From assembly GCF_000430725.1 (NCBI RefSeq), contig NZ_KE387207.1, positions 134,577 through 198,576 on the forward strand: a DNA stretch of 64,000 nt. Direction: 5' to 3'. Positions within the stretch are counted from its first letter, which is position 1. Every line of letters begins with the position of its first letter. The DNA is from Azohydromonas australica DSM 1124. Lineage in GTDB: Bacteria > Pseudomonadota > Gammaproteobacteria > Burkholderiales > Burkholderiaceae_C. The position numbers and the translations under genes are program-made. Below, in pieces: positions 7,483 to 15,409 of this stretch. Below the pieces are notes generated by a model. It was not told where the DNA came from. It did no database searches and worked only from the letters and a program-made list of their open reading frames with translations.

Positions 7483-9428
7483 CAAGCGGCCCTCCGGGCA
7501 ACGGGGTAGGTCTTGGCCTCGGCGATGCGCAGCGTGGCGCTGACCACGCCGCTGCGTCCGTCCTCGAACTTCACCGGGGTTTCGATGTACTGGCTCTCGC
7601 GCCCGTCGAAGAGCGCCTGCACCAGCGGCGCGTAGCGCTCGGCGATGAAGCCGCGGCGCACCTTGCGCGTGCGCGTGAGCTCGCCGTCGTCGGCATCGAG
7701 CTCCTTGTGCAGCACCAGGAAGCGGTGCACCTGGCAGCCCGCGAGCTGCTCGTCGCGTGCGAGGTCGGCGTTGATCTGCTCCACGCAGCCGCGGATGAGT
7801 TCCAGCACCTGCGGCTTGCTCGCGAGGTCGGTGTAGCCGGTGTAGGGCAGGTTGCGGCGCTCGGCCCAGTGGCCCACGGCTTCCATGTCGATGTTGACGA
7901 AGGCGCACACCCGGTCGCGCCCGTCGCCGAAGGCCACCGCCTCTTTCACGTAGGGGAAGAACTTCAGCTTGTTCTCCACGTACTTGGGCGCAAACATGGC
8001 GCCGTCGAAGTCGCCGCCCTTGAGCCGGCCCACGTCCTTGGCGCGGTCGATGATCTTCAGGTGCCCGCCGGCGTCCAGGAAGCCGGCGTCGCCGGTGCGG
8101 TACCAGCCGTCCTGCATCACCTCGGCCGTGGCCTGCGGGTTGCGGAAGTAGCCCTTGAGCAGCCCCGAGGACTTCACCTGCACCTCGCCGTCGGCGGCAA
8201 TGCGCAGCTGCACGCCCTCGATGGGCACGCCCACCGTGTCGGCGCGCGCCTCGTTGTCGGGCTGCAGGCACACGAACACCGCCGTCTCGGTGGAGCCGTA
8301 GAGCTGCTTGAGGTTGATGCCGATGGCGCGGTAGAAGCTGAACAGGTCCGGCCCGATGGCCTCGCCGGCGGTGTAGGCCACGCGCACGCGCGACATGCCG
8401 AGCTGGTTGCGCAGCGGGCCGTAGATGCACAGGTCGCCCAGCTTCCACGCCAGCCGGTCCGCCAGCGGCAGCGGCAGCGGCTTGCCGTCCATGCGGTCCG
8501 GGCCCACGCGGCGCGCCAGCTTCATGAAGCGCTCGAACAGCCAGCGCTTCACGCGCCCGGCGTCCTCCATGCGCACCATCACGCTGGTGAGCAGGCCCTC
8601 GAACACGCGCGGCGGCGCGAAGTAGTAGGTGGGCCCGATCTCCTTCATGTCGATCGCGACGGTCGCGGCCGACTCCGGGCAGTTCACCACGTAGCCGCAG
8701 GCCAGCCACTGCGCGTAGCTGAAGATGTTCTGGCCGATCCACGCCGGCGGCAGGTAGGCCAGCACCTCCTCAGCGTCGCTGAGCTTGTCGAAGCGCGCGC
8801 CGGCCTGGGCGCGGTCCAGCAGCGAGGCATGGGTGTGCACCACGCCCTTCGGGGTGCCGGTGGTGCCCGAGGTGTAGAACATCGCCGCCGCGTCATCGGG
8901 CTTCGCCTGCGCCACCTCGGCGTCGAAGAAGTGGGGATGCTGCTGCGCGTGCGCGCGGCCTGCCTCGGCCAGGGCGTCCAGCGAGGCCAGGCCCGGCTCG
9001 CGGTAGTTGCGCAGGCCGCGCGGATCGTCGAACCACAGCCGCTGCAGCTGCGGGCACTGCGCCCGGATCTCCAGGAACTTGTCCACTTGCTCCTGGTCCT
9101 CCGCCACCACGAAGCGCACCTCCGCGTTGCGCAGCGGGAACACGAACTCCGCCGCCACCGCGTCCTGGTACAGCGGCACCGGAATGGCGCCCAGCGACTG
9201 CGCCGCCAGCATCGAGGCGTACAGCCGCGGCCGGTTCTCGCCGACCACGATCAGGTGCTCGCCCCGCTGCAGCCCGGCCTGCGCCAGGCCATGCGCCAGC
9301 GCGCGCACCAGCGAGGCCAGATCGGCCCAGGTCAAGGTCTGCCAGATGCCCAGGTCCTTCTCGCGCAGCGCAGCGGCCTGCGGGCGACGGGCGGCATGTT
9401 CAAGCAGCAAGTGAGGAAAAGTCGTCAA
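7482..9428 (-). CDS. Long-chain acyl-CoA synthetase-like AMP-binding protein (first gene of liv-type operon)
   Basis: A 648-residue ANL-superfamily ligase. The A3 phosphate loop FYTSGTTGTPKGVVHTHAS is near residue 180, followed by PPAWIGQNIF, the A5 motif LYGSTETAVFVC, and the A7/A8 region YRTGDAGFLDAGGHLKIIDR. It is expected to make an acyl-adenylate and then an acyl-CoA. The start is taken as TTG at 9428, preceded six bases upstream by AGGAG; the open frame extends to 9731 but would cover the control region and the divergent gene. This is the leader gene of an operon running to livF and the PaaK-like ligase, so it may activate the imported acid. The substrate is not determined. Confidence 0.88.
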   Translation of the reverse strand: MTTFPHLLLEHAARRPQAAALREKDLGIWQTLTWADLASLVRALAHGLAQAGLQRGEHLIVVGENRPRLYASMLAAQSLGAIPVPLYQDAVAAEFVFPLRNAEVRFVVAEDQEQVDKFLEIRAQCPQLQRLWFDDPRGLRNYREPGLASLDALAEAGRAHAQQHPHFFDAEVAQAKPDDAAAMFYTSGTTGTPKGVVHTHASLLDRAQAGARFDKLSDAEEVLAYLPPAWIGQNIFSYAQWLACGYVVNCPESAATVAIDMKEIGPTYYFAPPRVFEGLLTSVMVRMEDAGRVKRWLFERFMKLARRVGPDRMDGKPLPLPLADRLAWKLGDLCIYGPLRNQLGMSRVRVAYTAGEAIGPDLFSFYRAIGINLKQLYGSTETAVFVCLQPDNEARADTVGVPIEGVQLRIAADGEVQVKSSGLLKGYFRNPQATAEVMQDGWYRTGDAGFLDAGGHLKIIDRAKDVGRLKGGDFDGAMFAPKYVENKLKFFPYVKEAVAFGDGRDRVCAFVNIDMEAVGHWAERRNLPYTGYTDLASKPQVLELIRGCVEQINADLARDEQLAGCQVHRFLVLHKELDADDGELTRTRKVRRGFIAERYAPLVQALFDGRESQYIETPVKFEDGRSGVVSATLRIAEAKTYPVARRAA

Positions 9429-9494
9429 CGGCGTCTCCTGGCGGCAGGCCCCGCAATCCCGTGATTGCGAAGTGCGCGAATTCTGGGCGGCGCT

Positions 9495-9524
9495 TTGACG
9501 CCAAGTTGTCGCGACGGCGACAAT
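9495..9524 (+). promoter_or_regulatory. Candidate sigma70 promoter of the Crp/Fnr-type gene
   Basis: A -35-like TTGACG (9495-9500) is followed after 18 bp by GACAAT (9519-9524), giving a start near 9531 and a leader of about 25 bases before the ATG at 9556. The palindrome at 9506-9523 occupies the spacer and overlaps the -10, as expected for an autorepressor site. Inferred from sequence only. Confidence 0.45.
9506..9523. promoter_or_regulatory. Palindromic operator, probable Crp/Fnr-family binding site
   Basis: A perfect inverted repeat TTGTCGC-N4-GCGACAA. It contains TGTCG-N6-CGACA, which has the same geometry as the Crp box TGTGA-N6-TCACA. It lies between the divergent acyl-CoA synthetase operon (start 9428) and the Crp/Fnr-type gene (start 9556), 33 bp before the latter. 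The neighbouring regulator is the obvious candidate ligand, which is an inference from position and geometry. Confidence 0.6.
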
Positions 9525-9555
9525 CTGCGGGTCTGTCCCCAAAGGGGTTTCCCGC

Positions 9556-10287
9556 ATGGTCCTTCGTGATCTGACGCCCGCGGCCTCGCTGCTTTCCCGC
9601 TCGCGCACGCCGAGCCCGCAGGACCTGCAAGGCATCCACTGGCTGCCGCGGCTGGAGCCCGAGGCGCGCAAGCTTGCGCTGTCTGCGCTGCGCGTGGTGG
9701 AGGTCGAGCCCGGCGAGCTGGTGTGCCGCATGGGGCGCCCGCCGGCCTACTGGTTCGGCGTGGTGGACGGCCTGCTCAAGATCAGCAACGACAGCCTGAT
9801 GGACCTGCCCGTGACCTACACCGGCGTTCCTTCGGGCGGCTGGTTCGGCGAGGGCACGGCGCTCAAGCGGGAGGTCTACCGCTTCAACGTGCAGGCGCTG
9901 CGGCGCAGCGTGCTGGCCGGGCTGCCCATCGACTGCTTCGACCGGCTGTTGGAGAGCAGCCTGGGCTTCAACCGCTTCCTGATGCAGCAGCTCAACGAGC
10001 GGCTGGGCCAGTTCATCGCCGCGCGCGACATCGACCGGCTCTCGCAGCCCGACGCGCGCGTGGCGCGCAGCCTGGCGGCGCTGTTCCACCCGGTGCTCTA
10101 TCCCGGCGTGGGCGAGCTGCTGCGCATCACGCAGCAGGAGCTGGCCTACCTGGTGGGCCTGTCGCGCCAGCGCGTCAACCGCGCGCTGCGCGCCATGCAG
10201 GCCGCGGGCGTGATCCGCATCGAGTACGGCGGCGTGCGCGTGCTGGCGCTGGACAAGCTGCGCAACTACGGGCCGGCGCTGGACTGA
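9556..10287 (+). CDS. Crp/Fnr-family transcriptional regulator
   Basis: A 243-residue protein with an N-terminal cyclic-nucleotide-binding-like beta-roll (about residues 30-145: VVEVEPGELVCRMGRPPAYW, then VPSGGWFGEGTALKREVYRF) and a C-terminal winged helix (about 155-235: LLRITQQELAYLVGLSRQRV, then NRALRAMQAAGVIRIEYGGV). No cysteine cluster typical of oxygen-sensing Fnr is present, so it is more Crp-like than Fnr-like. It diverges from the liv-type/CoA-ligase operon and is preceded by a palindrome of Crp-box geometry, so it probably controls that operon and itself. The ATG at 9556 follows AAAGGGG by about eight bases. Confidence 0.88.
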   Translation: MVLRDLTPAASLLSRSRTPSPQDLQGIHWLPRLEPEARKLALSALRVVEVEPGELVCRMGRPPAYWFGVVDGLLKISNDSLMDLPVTYTGVPSGGWFGEGTALKREVYRFNVQALRRSVLAGLPIDCFDRLLESSLGFNRFLMQQLNERLGQFIAARDIDRLSQPDARVARSLAALFHPVLYPGVGELLRITQQELAYLVGLSRQRVNRALRAMQAAGVIRIEYGGVRVLALDKLRNYGPALD

Positions 10288-10351
10288 CGAAGCCGTCAGG
10301 AGCGCTGGTTAGCATCCCGCCGCCGCGCCCGTTACTGCCGCCCTGACACCG

Positions 10352-11464
10352 ATGCCCCCGTCCCCGCCCGACCTGCCACGCGCCACGCTCGGCGTACTGT
10401 TCATCGCGACGTTGATCGTGGGCTCGCTGTGGATCCTGCGGCCCTTCCTGGGGCCGGGCATCTGGGCGGCGATGCTGGTGGTCTCCACCTGGCCGCTGCT
10501 GCTGCGCGTGCAGCGGCGGCTGTGGAACCGGCGCTGGCTGGCGGTGACAGTCATGACGCTGCTGCTGGTGCTGCTGCTGGTGCTGCCCCTGACGCTGGCC
10601 GTGGGCGCGCTGGTGTCGCACATCGACCAGATCGGCGAGGGCGTGCGCGCGCTCACCGACTGGCGGCCGCCGCCCAGGCCGCCGGCCTGGCTGGCCGGGC
10701 TGCCCTTCATCGGGCCGCAGCTCACCCGCGCCTGGGCCGAGGCCGTTTCGATGGGCGTGGGCGGGCTGGTGGCCATGCTCACGCCCTACGCCGGCAACGC
10801 CACGCGCTGGCTGCTGACAGAGGTGGGCGGCGTGGGGCGGCTGTTGCTGCAGTTCCTGGTCACGACCGTGCTGGCGGCGGTGATGTACGCCGTGGGCGAG
10901 CGCTGGGCGGCGGCGCTGCGGCGCTTCGCGTGGCGGCTGGGCGGGGACCAGGGCGAGGCCGTGGTGGAGCTGGCGGGCCAGGCCATCCGCGGCGTGGCGC
11001 TGGGCGTGGGGCTGACGGCGCTGCTGCAGGCGCTGCTGGCCGGCGTGGGCCTGGGGCTGGCCGGCGTGCCGCTGGCCGGGCTGCTGACCATGCTGATGTT
11101 CATGCTGTGCATCGCGCAGTTGGGCGCGCTGCCGGTGCTGCTGCCCGCCACTGCCTGGGTGTTCTGGCAGGGCCACACGGGCTGGGGCGTGTTCCTGCTG
11201 GTGTGGTCGCTGGTGGTCACGACCATGGACAACGTGGTGCGCCCGGTGCTCATCCGCCTGGGCGCGGACCTGCCGCTGCTGCTGATCTTCACCGGCGTGG
11301 TGGGCGGGCTGCTGGCCTTCGGGCTGGTGGGCATCTTCATCGGCCCGGTGGTGCTGGCCGTGGCCTACACGCTGCTCGACGCCTGGGCGCGGCAGGGGAC
11401 GGCGCTGCCGGGCGCCACGCCGGCGCTGCCGCCCCAGCCGCCGCGGGAGCCGCCCGCGGCCTGA
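10352..11464 (+). CDS. AI-2E family transporter (YdiK/TqsA-like permease)
   Basis: A 370-residue membrane protein with about seven to eight hydrophobic segments. Two are at the N-terminus (LGVLFIATLIVGSLWILRPF and TVMTLLLVLLLVLPLTLAV), then comes a periplasmic/amphipathic stretch (DWRPPPRPPAWLAGLPFIGP), then a C-terminal bundle with MLMFMLCIAQLGALPVLLPA and DNVVRPVLIRLGADLPLLLI, the conserved core of the AI-2E_transport family. Members export small molecules or act as Na+/H+ exchangers; substrates are mostly unproven. It ends in a proline-rich tail. It follows the Crp/Fnr gene by 64 bp, with no sign of a shared function. Confidence 0.85.
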   Translation: MPPSPPDLPRATLGVLFIATLIVGSLWILRPFLGPGIWAAMLVVSTWPLLLRVQRRLWNRRWLAVTVMTLLLVLLLVLPLTLAVGALVSHIDQIGEGVRALTDWRPPPRPPAWLAGLPFIGPQLTRAWAEAVSMGVGGLVAMLTPYAGNATRWLLTEVGGVGRLLLQFLVTTVLAAVMYAVGERWAAALRRFAWRLGGDQGEAVVELAGQAIRGVALGVGLTALLQALLAGVGLGLAGVPLAGLLTMLMFMLCIAQLGALPVLLPATAWVFWQGHTGWGVFLLVWSLVVTTMDNVVRPVLIRLGADLPLLLIFTGVVGGLLAFGLVGIFIGPVVLAVAYTLLDAWARQGTALPGATPALPPQPPREPPAA

Positions 11465-11494
11465 GAGCCGACGGGCGCCGCCGCGGCGCGCCCG

Positions 11495-12496
11495 CTACTG
11501 CGTCACGAAGCCGATGGGCGCGCGCTTCGGCGCCGCGCCGGGCAGGTCCGCCGGCTCGATGTGGTCGCGTCCGGCCAGGCGGGCGTTGCCGAAGGCCGTC
11601 ATCCAGGTACGGCGCATCTCGCGCGGCGCCATCGCCGCCAGCCGCTCCAGCACCTCCGGCTGCGGCTCAGGCTCGAAGCGCCGGCCCCAGTCGTGCGCGG
11701 TGCGGATGCCCTCGTACAGCCGCAGCGCGATGCAGCGCGCCGCCTCGTGGTCCGGCGGCTGCACCTCGTACACGTTCATGCGGTTGAGGATCGGCTCGGG
11801 GATGCAGCGCTCGTCGTTGGCCGTGGCGATCCAGATCACCTGGCTCGCGTCGATGGGCACCTCGGCGAATTCGTCGGTGAAGCTGTGCGCCGTGTCGTGC
11901 TCCAGCAGCCCGTAGAGCGCGCCCAGCGGGTCGTAGGCCTGCTCGGCGCGGGCCTTGTCGATCTCGTCCACCACCATCACCGGGTTGGCGTAGGCGCCGT
12001 CCACCAGCGTCTCGAACACCTTGCCCGGGCGCGCGCCCTTCCACTGGCTGGAGGCGCCGCTGAGCACCCAGCCCGCCGTCAGCGAGCTCATCGAGATGAA
12101 GCCCAGCCCCGTGGCCAGGAGCTGCGACACCGCGCGCGCGAAGTGCGTCTTGCCGATGCCCGGCGGGCCCAGCAGCAGCATGGGCGTGATCTCCAGCGCG
12201 TCGCGGCTGTCGTGGCACAGCGCGAGCTGGCGCCGCACGTCGTCGAGCACCTCGCGGAAGTTGGGCAGCTCGTCGTAGAGGTGCTGCATCGCCGGCAGCC
12301 CCGAGGGCTTCACCTGGAAGCGCTCCGGCCCCTTTTCGAGCATGCGCTCGTAGGTGCTGCGCAGGTGCTCGTGCTCGCGCGGGGGCAGCTTGGTCAGCCG
12401 CCGCTCCACTTCTTCCAGGCGGTAGAGGCTGCGCAGGCTGGCAATGGGAATGCCGCTGGCAGGGGAAGGAACGAGATCGGTCGATGGGGCAGCCAT
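11495..12496 (-). CDS. Lon-like AAA ATPase lacking a protease domain
   Basis: A 333-residue protein with one AAA+ module. Walker A is LLGPPGIGKTHFARAVSQLL (about residue 110), Walker B is VMVVDEIDKARAEQ, sensor 1 is VIWIATANDERCIPEPILNR, and a C-terminal lid contains MAPREMRRTWMTAFGNARLA. The sequence between Walker A and B resembles the ATPase part of Lon, but the Lon N-terminal domain and the Ser-Lys protease domain are both absent. The ATG at 12496 has a strong AGGAGGT site. It may remodel protein complexes in the cytoplasm; its partner is unknown. It converges on the AI-2E gene with a 30-bp gap. Confidence 0.75.
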   Translation of the reverse strand: MAAPSTDLVPSPASGIPIASLRSLYRLEEVERRLTKLPPREHEHLRSTYERMLEKGPERFQVKPSGLPAMQHLYDELPNFREVLDDVRRQLALCHDSRDALEITPMLLLGPPGIGKTHFARAVSQLLATGLGFISMSSLTAGWVLSGASSQWKGARPGKVFETLVDGAYANPVMVVDEIDKARAEQAYDPLGALYGLLEHDTAHSFTDEFAEVPIDASQVIWIATANDERCIPEPILNRMNVYEVQPPDHEAARCIALRLYEGIRTAHDWGRRFEPEPQPEVLERLAAMAPREMRRTWMTAFGNARLAGRDHIEPADLPGAAPKRAPIGFVTQ

Positions 12497-12697
12497 GGAA
12501 CACCTCCTTGCACTTCGAGGCGCGCGGACCACATCTGACCGCCATCCAGCGCGGAAGGACCGTGCCGCTGCGCCTTTTGCCTGAATTTAAGCAAGAGGCG
12601 GGCCCAGCAGGAAAGGCCCATCGGTCACTGATGGCGTGCCGTCTTCACGCTCCAGGCCGGGTTGCGCGGGGGAGGCCCGCCACGCACCACGCTGGGG

Positions 12698-13918
12698 CTA
12701 CTTGACCCAGGTGTTGAGCTGGATGATGGGCAGCAGCACCGCCAGCACGATGAGCATGACGATGCCGCCCATGCCCACGATCAGCAGCGGCTCCAGGATC
12801 GTGGCCATCGCCATCGCGCGGCGCTGCACCTCGGCGCCCAGCTGCGCGGCGGCGCGGCCGAGCATGCGCGGCAGCTCGCCGGTCTGCTCGCCCAGGCGCG
12901 CGAACATCGACAGCAGCCCGGGGAAGCGCTTCTTGGCCGCCAGCGCCAGCGCCAGCGGCGCGCCCTCGCGCACCTGCACCAGCGCATCCATCGCGTCGGC
13001 GCGCATGGCCTGGTTGGACAGCGTCTCGGCCGCCGCCTGCAGCGCCTTGAGGATAGGCACCCCCGCGCCGGCCAGCATCGCCAGCGTGCCGGCGAAGCGC
13101 GCCGCGTTGTAGCCGCGCGAGAGCCGTCCCAGCAGCGGCAGCCGCAGCCAGGCGGCGTCGAAGCGCTCGCGGAAGGCCGCGTTGCGCAGCGCGAAGACCA
13201 GCCCGATGCCCCCGGCCACCATCAGCGCCAGCACCAGCCAGCCCCAGTTGCGGGTGAAGTCGCTGATGGCCAGCATCGCCACCGTCAGCGCCGGCAGCGC
13301 GCGCTTGGAGCTGGTGAAGACCGAGGCCACCTGCGGCACCACGTAGGTCACCAGGAACACCACGATCACCACCGCGATCAGCGACACGATGGCCGGGTAC
13401 AGCGTCGCGCCGATGAGCCGCGCGCGCAGTGCCTGGCGCTCCTCCAGGTCGTCGGCCAGCCGCTCCAGCACCGTGCCCAGCGCGCCGCTCTGCTCGCCGG
13501 CGGCGACCACGGCGCGGTAGACGTCGTCGAACTCGCGCGGGGCGCTGGCCAGCGCGCGCGCGAAGGCGGCGCCGGCGTTGACCTCGCTGCGCAGGTGCGC
13601 CACCAGCTCGCGCTGGCGCGGGTCCTCGGCCTCGTCGGCCAGCGCCGTGAGCGCGCGCTCCAGCGGCAGCCCCGAGCCCACCAGCCCGGCGAGCTGGCGC
13701 GTCCACACCGTCAGCGCCGTGCTGCCGAACACGCGCCCGCGCCAGCGCGCCAGGCCCGTGGGCCCGCCGTCCGCGCCGGCAGCCACGGGCTGCACCTGCA
13801 GCGGCACCAGCGACTGCGCGCGCAGCTGCGCCCGCGCCGCGCGCGCGTTGTCGGCTTCCAGCAGCCCGGTGCTGGTCTTGCCGCTGGCGGTCAGGGCCTC
13901 GAAACGGTAGGCGGGCAT
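12698..13918 (-). CDS. gspF: Type II secretion inner-membrane platform protein GspF
   Basis: A 406-residue polytopic protein with two T2SF domains (about 70-195 and 275-395), each followed by hydrophobic helices (IVSLIAVVIVVFLVTYVVPQ, LVLALMVAGGIGLVFAL, and the C-terminal GMGGIVMLIVLAVLLPIIQL). It begins MPAYRFEALTASGKTSTGLL, the usual GspF opening. It forms the platform with GspL/M that transmits GspE motion to the pseudopilus. It is the last gene of the T2SS operon, 40 bp after gspE. Confidence 0.95.
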   Translation of the reverse strand: MPAYRFEALTASGKTSTGLLEADNARAARAQLRAQSLVPLQVQPVAAGADGGPTGLARWRGRVFGSTALTVWTRQLAGLVGSGLPLERALTALADEAEDPRQRELVAHLRSEVNAGAAFARALASAPREFDDVYRAVVAAGEQSGALGTVLERLADDLEERQALRARLIGATLYPAIVSLIAVVIVVFLVTYVVPQVASVFTSSKRALPALTVAMLAISDFTRNWGWLVLALMVAGGIGLVFALRNAAFRERFDAAWLRLPLLGRLSRGYNAARFAGTLAMLAGAGVPILKALQAAAETLSNQAMRADAMDALVQVREGAPLALALAAKKRFPGLLSMFARLGEQTGELPRMLGRAAAQLGAEVQRRAMAMATILEPLLIVGMGGIVMLIVLAVLLPIIQLNTWVK

Positions 13919-13958
13919 GTCAGGGACCTATGGGGTTTCAGCGTTTTCCGGAATCGCG

Positions 13959-15377
13959 CTACTCGCGCGTCACGCGCAGCACTTCCTCGGGCGAGGTGAT
14001 GCCCTGGGCCACCAGGCGCTCGCCGTCCTCGCGCATGGAGCGCAGCCCCGCGGCCTCGGCGGCGGCACGCATCTGCGCCTCGGGCGCGCGGCCGTGGATC
14101 AGCCCGCGCACCTGCTCGTCGGCCACCATCAGCTCGTACACGCCGGTGCGGCCGCGGTAGCCGCTGTGGCCGCAGGCCGGGCAGCCCACCGGGTGCCAGC
14201 GGCCCAGGTCGTCCTGGCGCTTGCAGTCCGGGCACAGCTTGCGCACCAGGCGCTGCGCCAGCACGCCCAGCAGGCTGGAGGACAGCAGGAAGGGCTCCAC
14301 GCCCATGTCGGTCAGCCGCGTGACGGCGCTGGGCGCGTCGTTGGTGTGCAGCGTGGCCAGCACCAGGTGGCCGGTGAGCGAGGCCTGGATGGCGATCTGC
14401 GCCGTCTCGTAGTCGCGGATCTCGCCGATCATGATCACGTCCGGGTCCTGGCGCAGGATGGCGCGCAGCGCCTTGGCGAAGGTCAGCTCGATGCGCGCGT
14501 TGACCTGCGTCTGCCCGATGCCCGGCAGCTCGTACTCCACCGGGTCCTCCACCGTGAGGATGTTGGTGGTGCTGGTCTCCAGTCGGCCCAGCGAGGCGTA
14601 GAGCGTGGTGGTCTTGCCCGAGCCGGTGGGGCCGGTGACCAGCACGATGCCGTGGGGCTGGTGCACCAGGCGGTCGAAGGTGCTGAGCACCTCGCCGTCC
14701 ATGCCCAGGCCTTCCAGGCTGAATTTCGCCTCGCCCTTGTCCAGCAGGCGCAGCACCGCGCGCTCGCCGTGCGCGCTGGGCAGCGTGGAGACGCGCACGT
14801 CGATGGCGCGCCCGCCGATGCGCAGCGAGATGCGCCCGTCCTGCGGCAGCCGTTTCTCGGCGATGTCGAGCTCGGCCATGATCTTCAGGCGCGAGATCAG
14901 CGCCGCGTGCAGCGCGCGGTTGGGCTGCACCACCTCGCGCAGCGTGCCGTCCACGCGGAAGCGCACCGAGGAGCTGCGCTCGTAGGGCTCGATGTGGATG
15001 TCGCTGGCGCCGTCCTTGGCCGCCTGCGTCAGCAGCGCGTTGAGCATGCGGATGATGGGCGCGTCGTTGGCGGCCTCCAGCAGGTCCTCCACGGCGGGGA
15101 GGTCCTGCATCATGCGGCTCAGGTCCACGGCGCTCTCGACCTCGCCCACCACCGCCGCGGCGCTGGACTCGCCCCCGGCGTAGGCCGCGGCGATGCGCTG
15201 CGACAGCGTCGCGGTGGCCTCGCGCTCGAAGCTGCCGACCTCGTAGAGCCGCAGCACTTCCGACAGCGCCGTCGCGGGCGTGGTGTCGGCGCTCCACAGC
15301 GTGAGCTGGCTGCCGTCGCTTTCGAGCAGCAGCGTGTTGGACTTGGCGTAGGCGTAGGGCAGGGGATAGCGACCCAT
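13959..15377 (-). CDS. gspE: Type II secretion assembly ATPase GspE
   Basis: A 472-residue cytoplasmic ATPase. Walker A is [19 protein letters not shown] (about residue 230), the Asp box is around [18 protein letters not shown], Walker B is [20 protein letters not shown], and the His box is [21 protein letters not shown] four-cysteine zinc module (CPDC and CPAC, 17 residues apart) sits near residue 390, as in classical GspE. It powers pseudopilus growth. It lies 32 bp after gspD and before gspF. Confidence 0.96.
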   Translation of the reverse strand: MGRYPLPYAYAKSNTLLLESDGSQLTLWSADTTPATALSEVLRLYEVGSFEREATATLSQRIAAAYAGGESSAAAVVGEVESAVDLSRMMQDLPAVEDLLEAANDAPIIRMLNALLTQAAKDGASDIHIEPYERSSSVRFRVDGTLREVVQPNRALHAALISRLKIMAELDIAEKRLPQDGRISLRIGGRAIDVRVSTLPSAHGERAVLRLLDKGEAKFSLEGLGMDGEVLSTFDRLVHQPHGIVLVTGPTGSGKTTTLYASLGRLETSTTNILTVEDPVEYELPGIGQTQVNARIELTFAKALRAILRQDPDVIMIGEIRDYETAQIAIQASLTGHLVLATLHTNDAPSAVTRLTDMGVEPFLLSSSLLGVLAQRLVRKLCPDCKRQDDLGRWHPVGCPACGHSGYRGRTGVYELMVADEQVRGLIHGRAPEAQMRAAAEAAGLRSMREDGERLVAQGITSPEEVLRVTRE

Positions 15378-15409
15378 GGCGGACCTCGGTACTGCGATAG
15401 GGTTGGACT

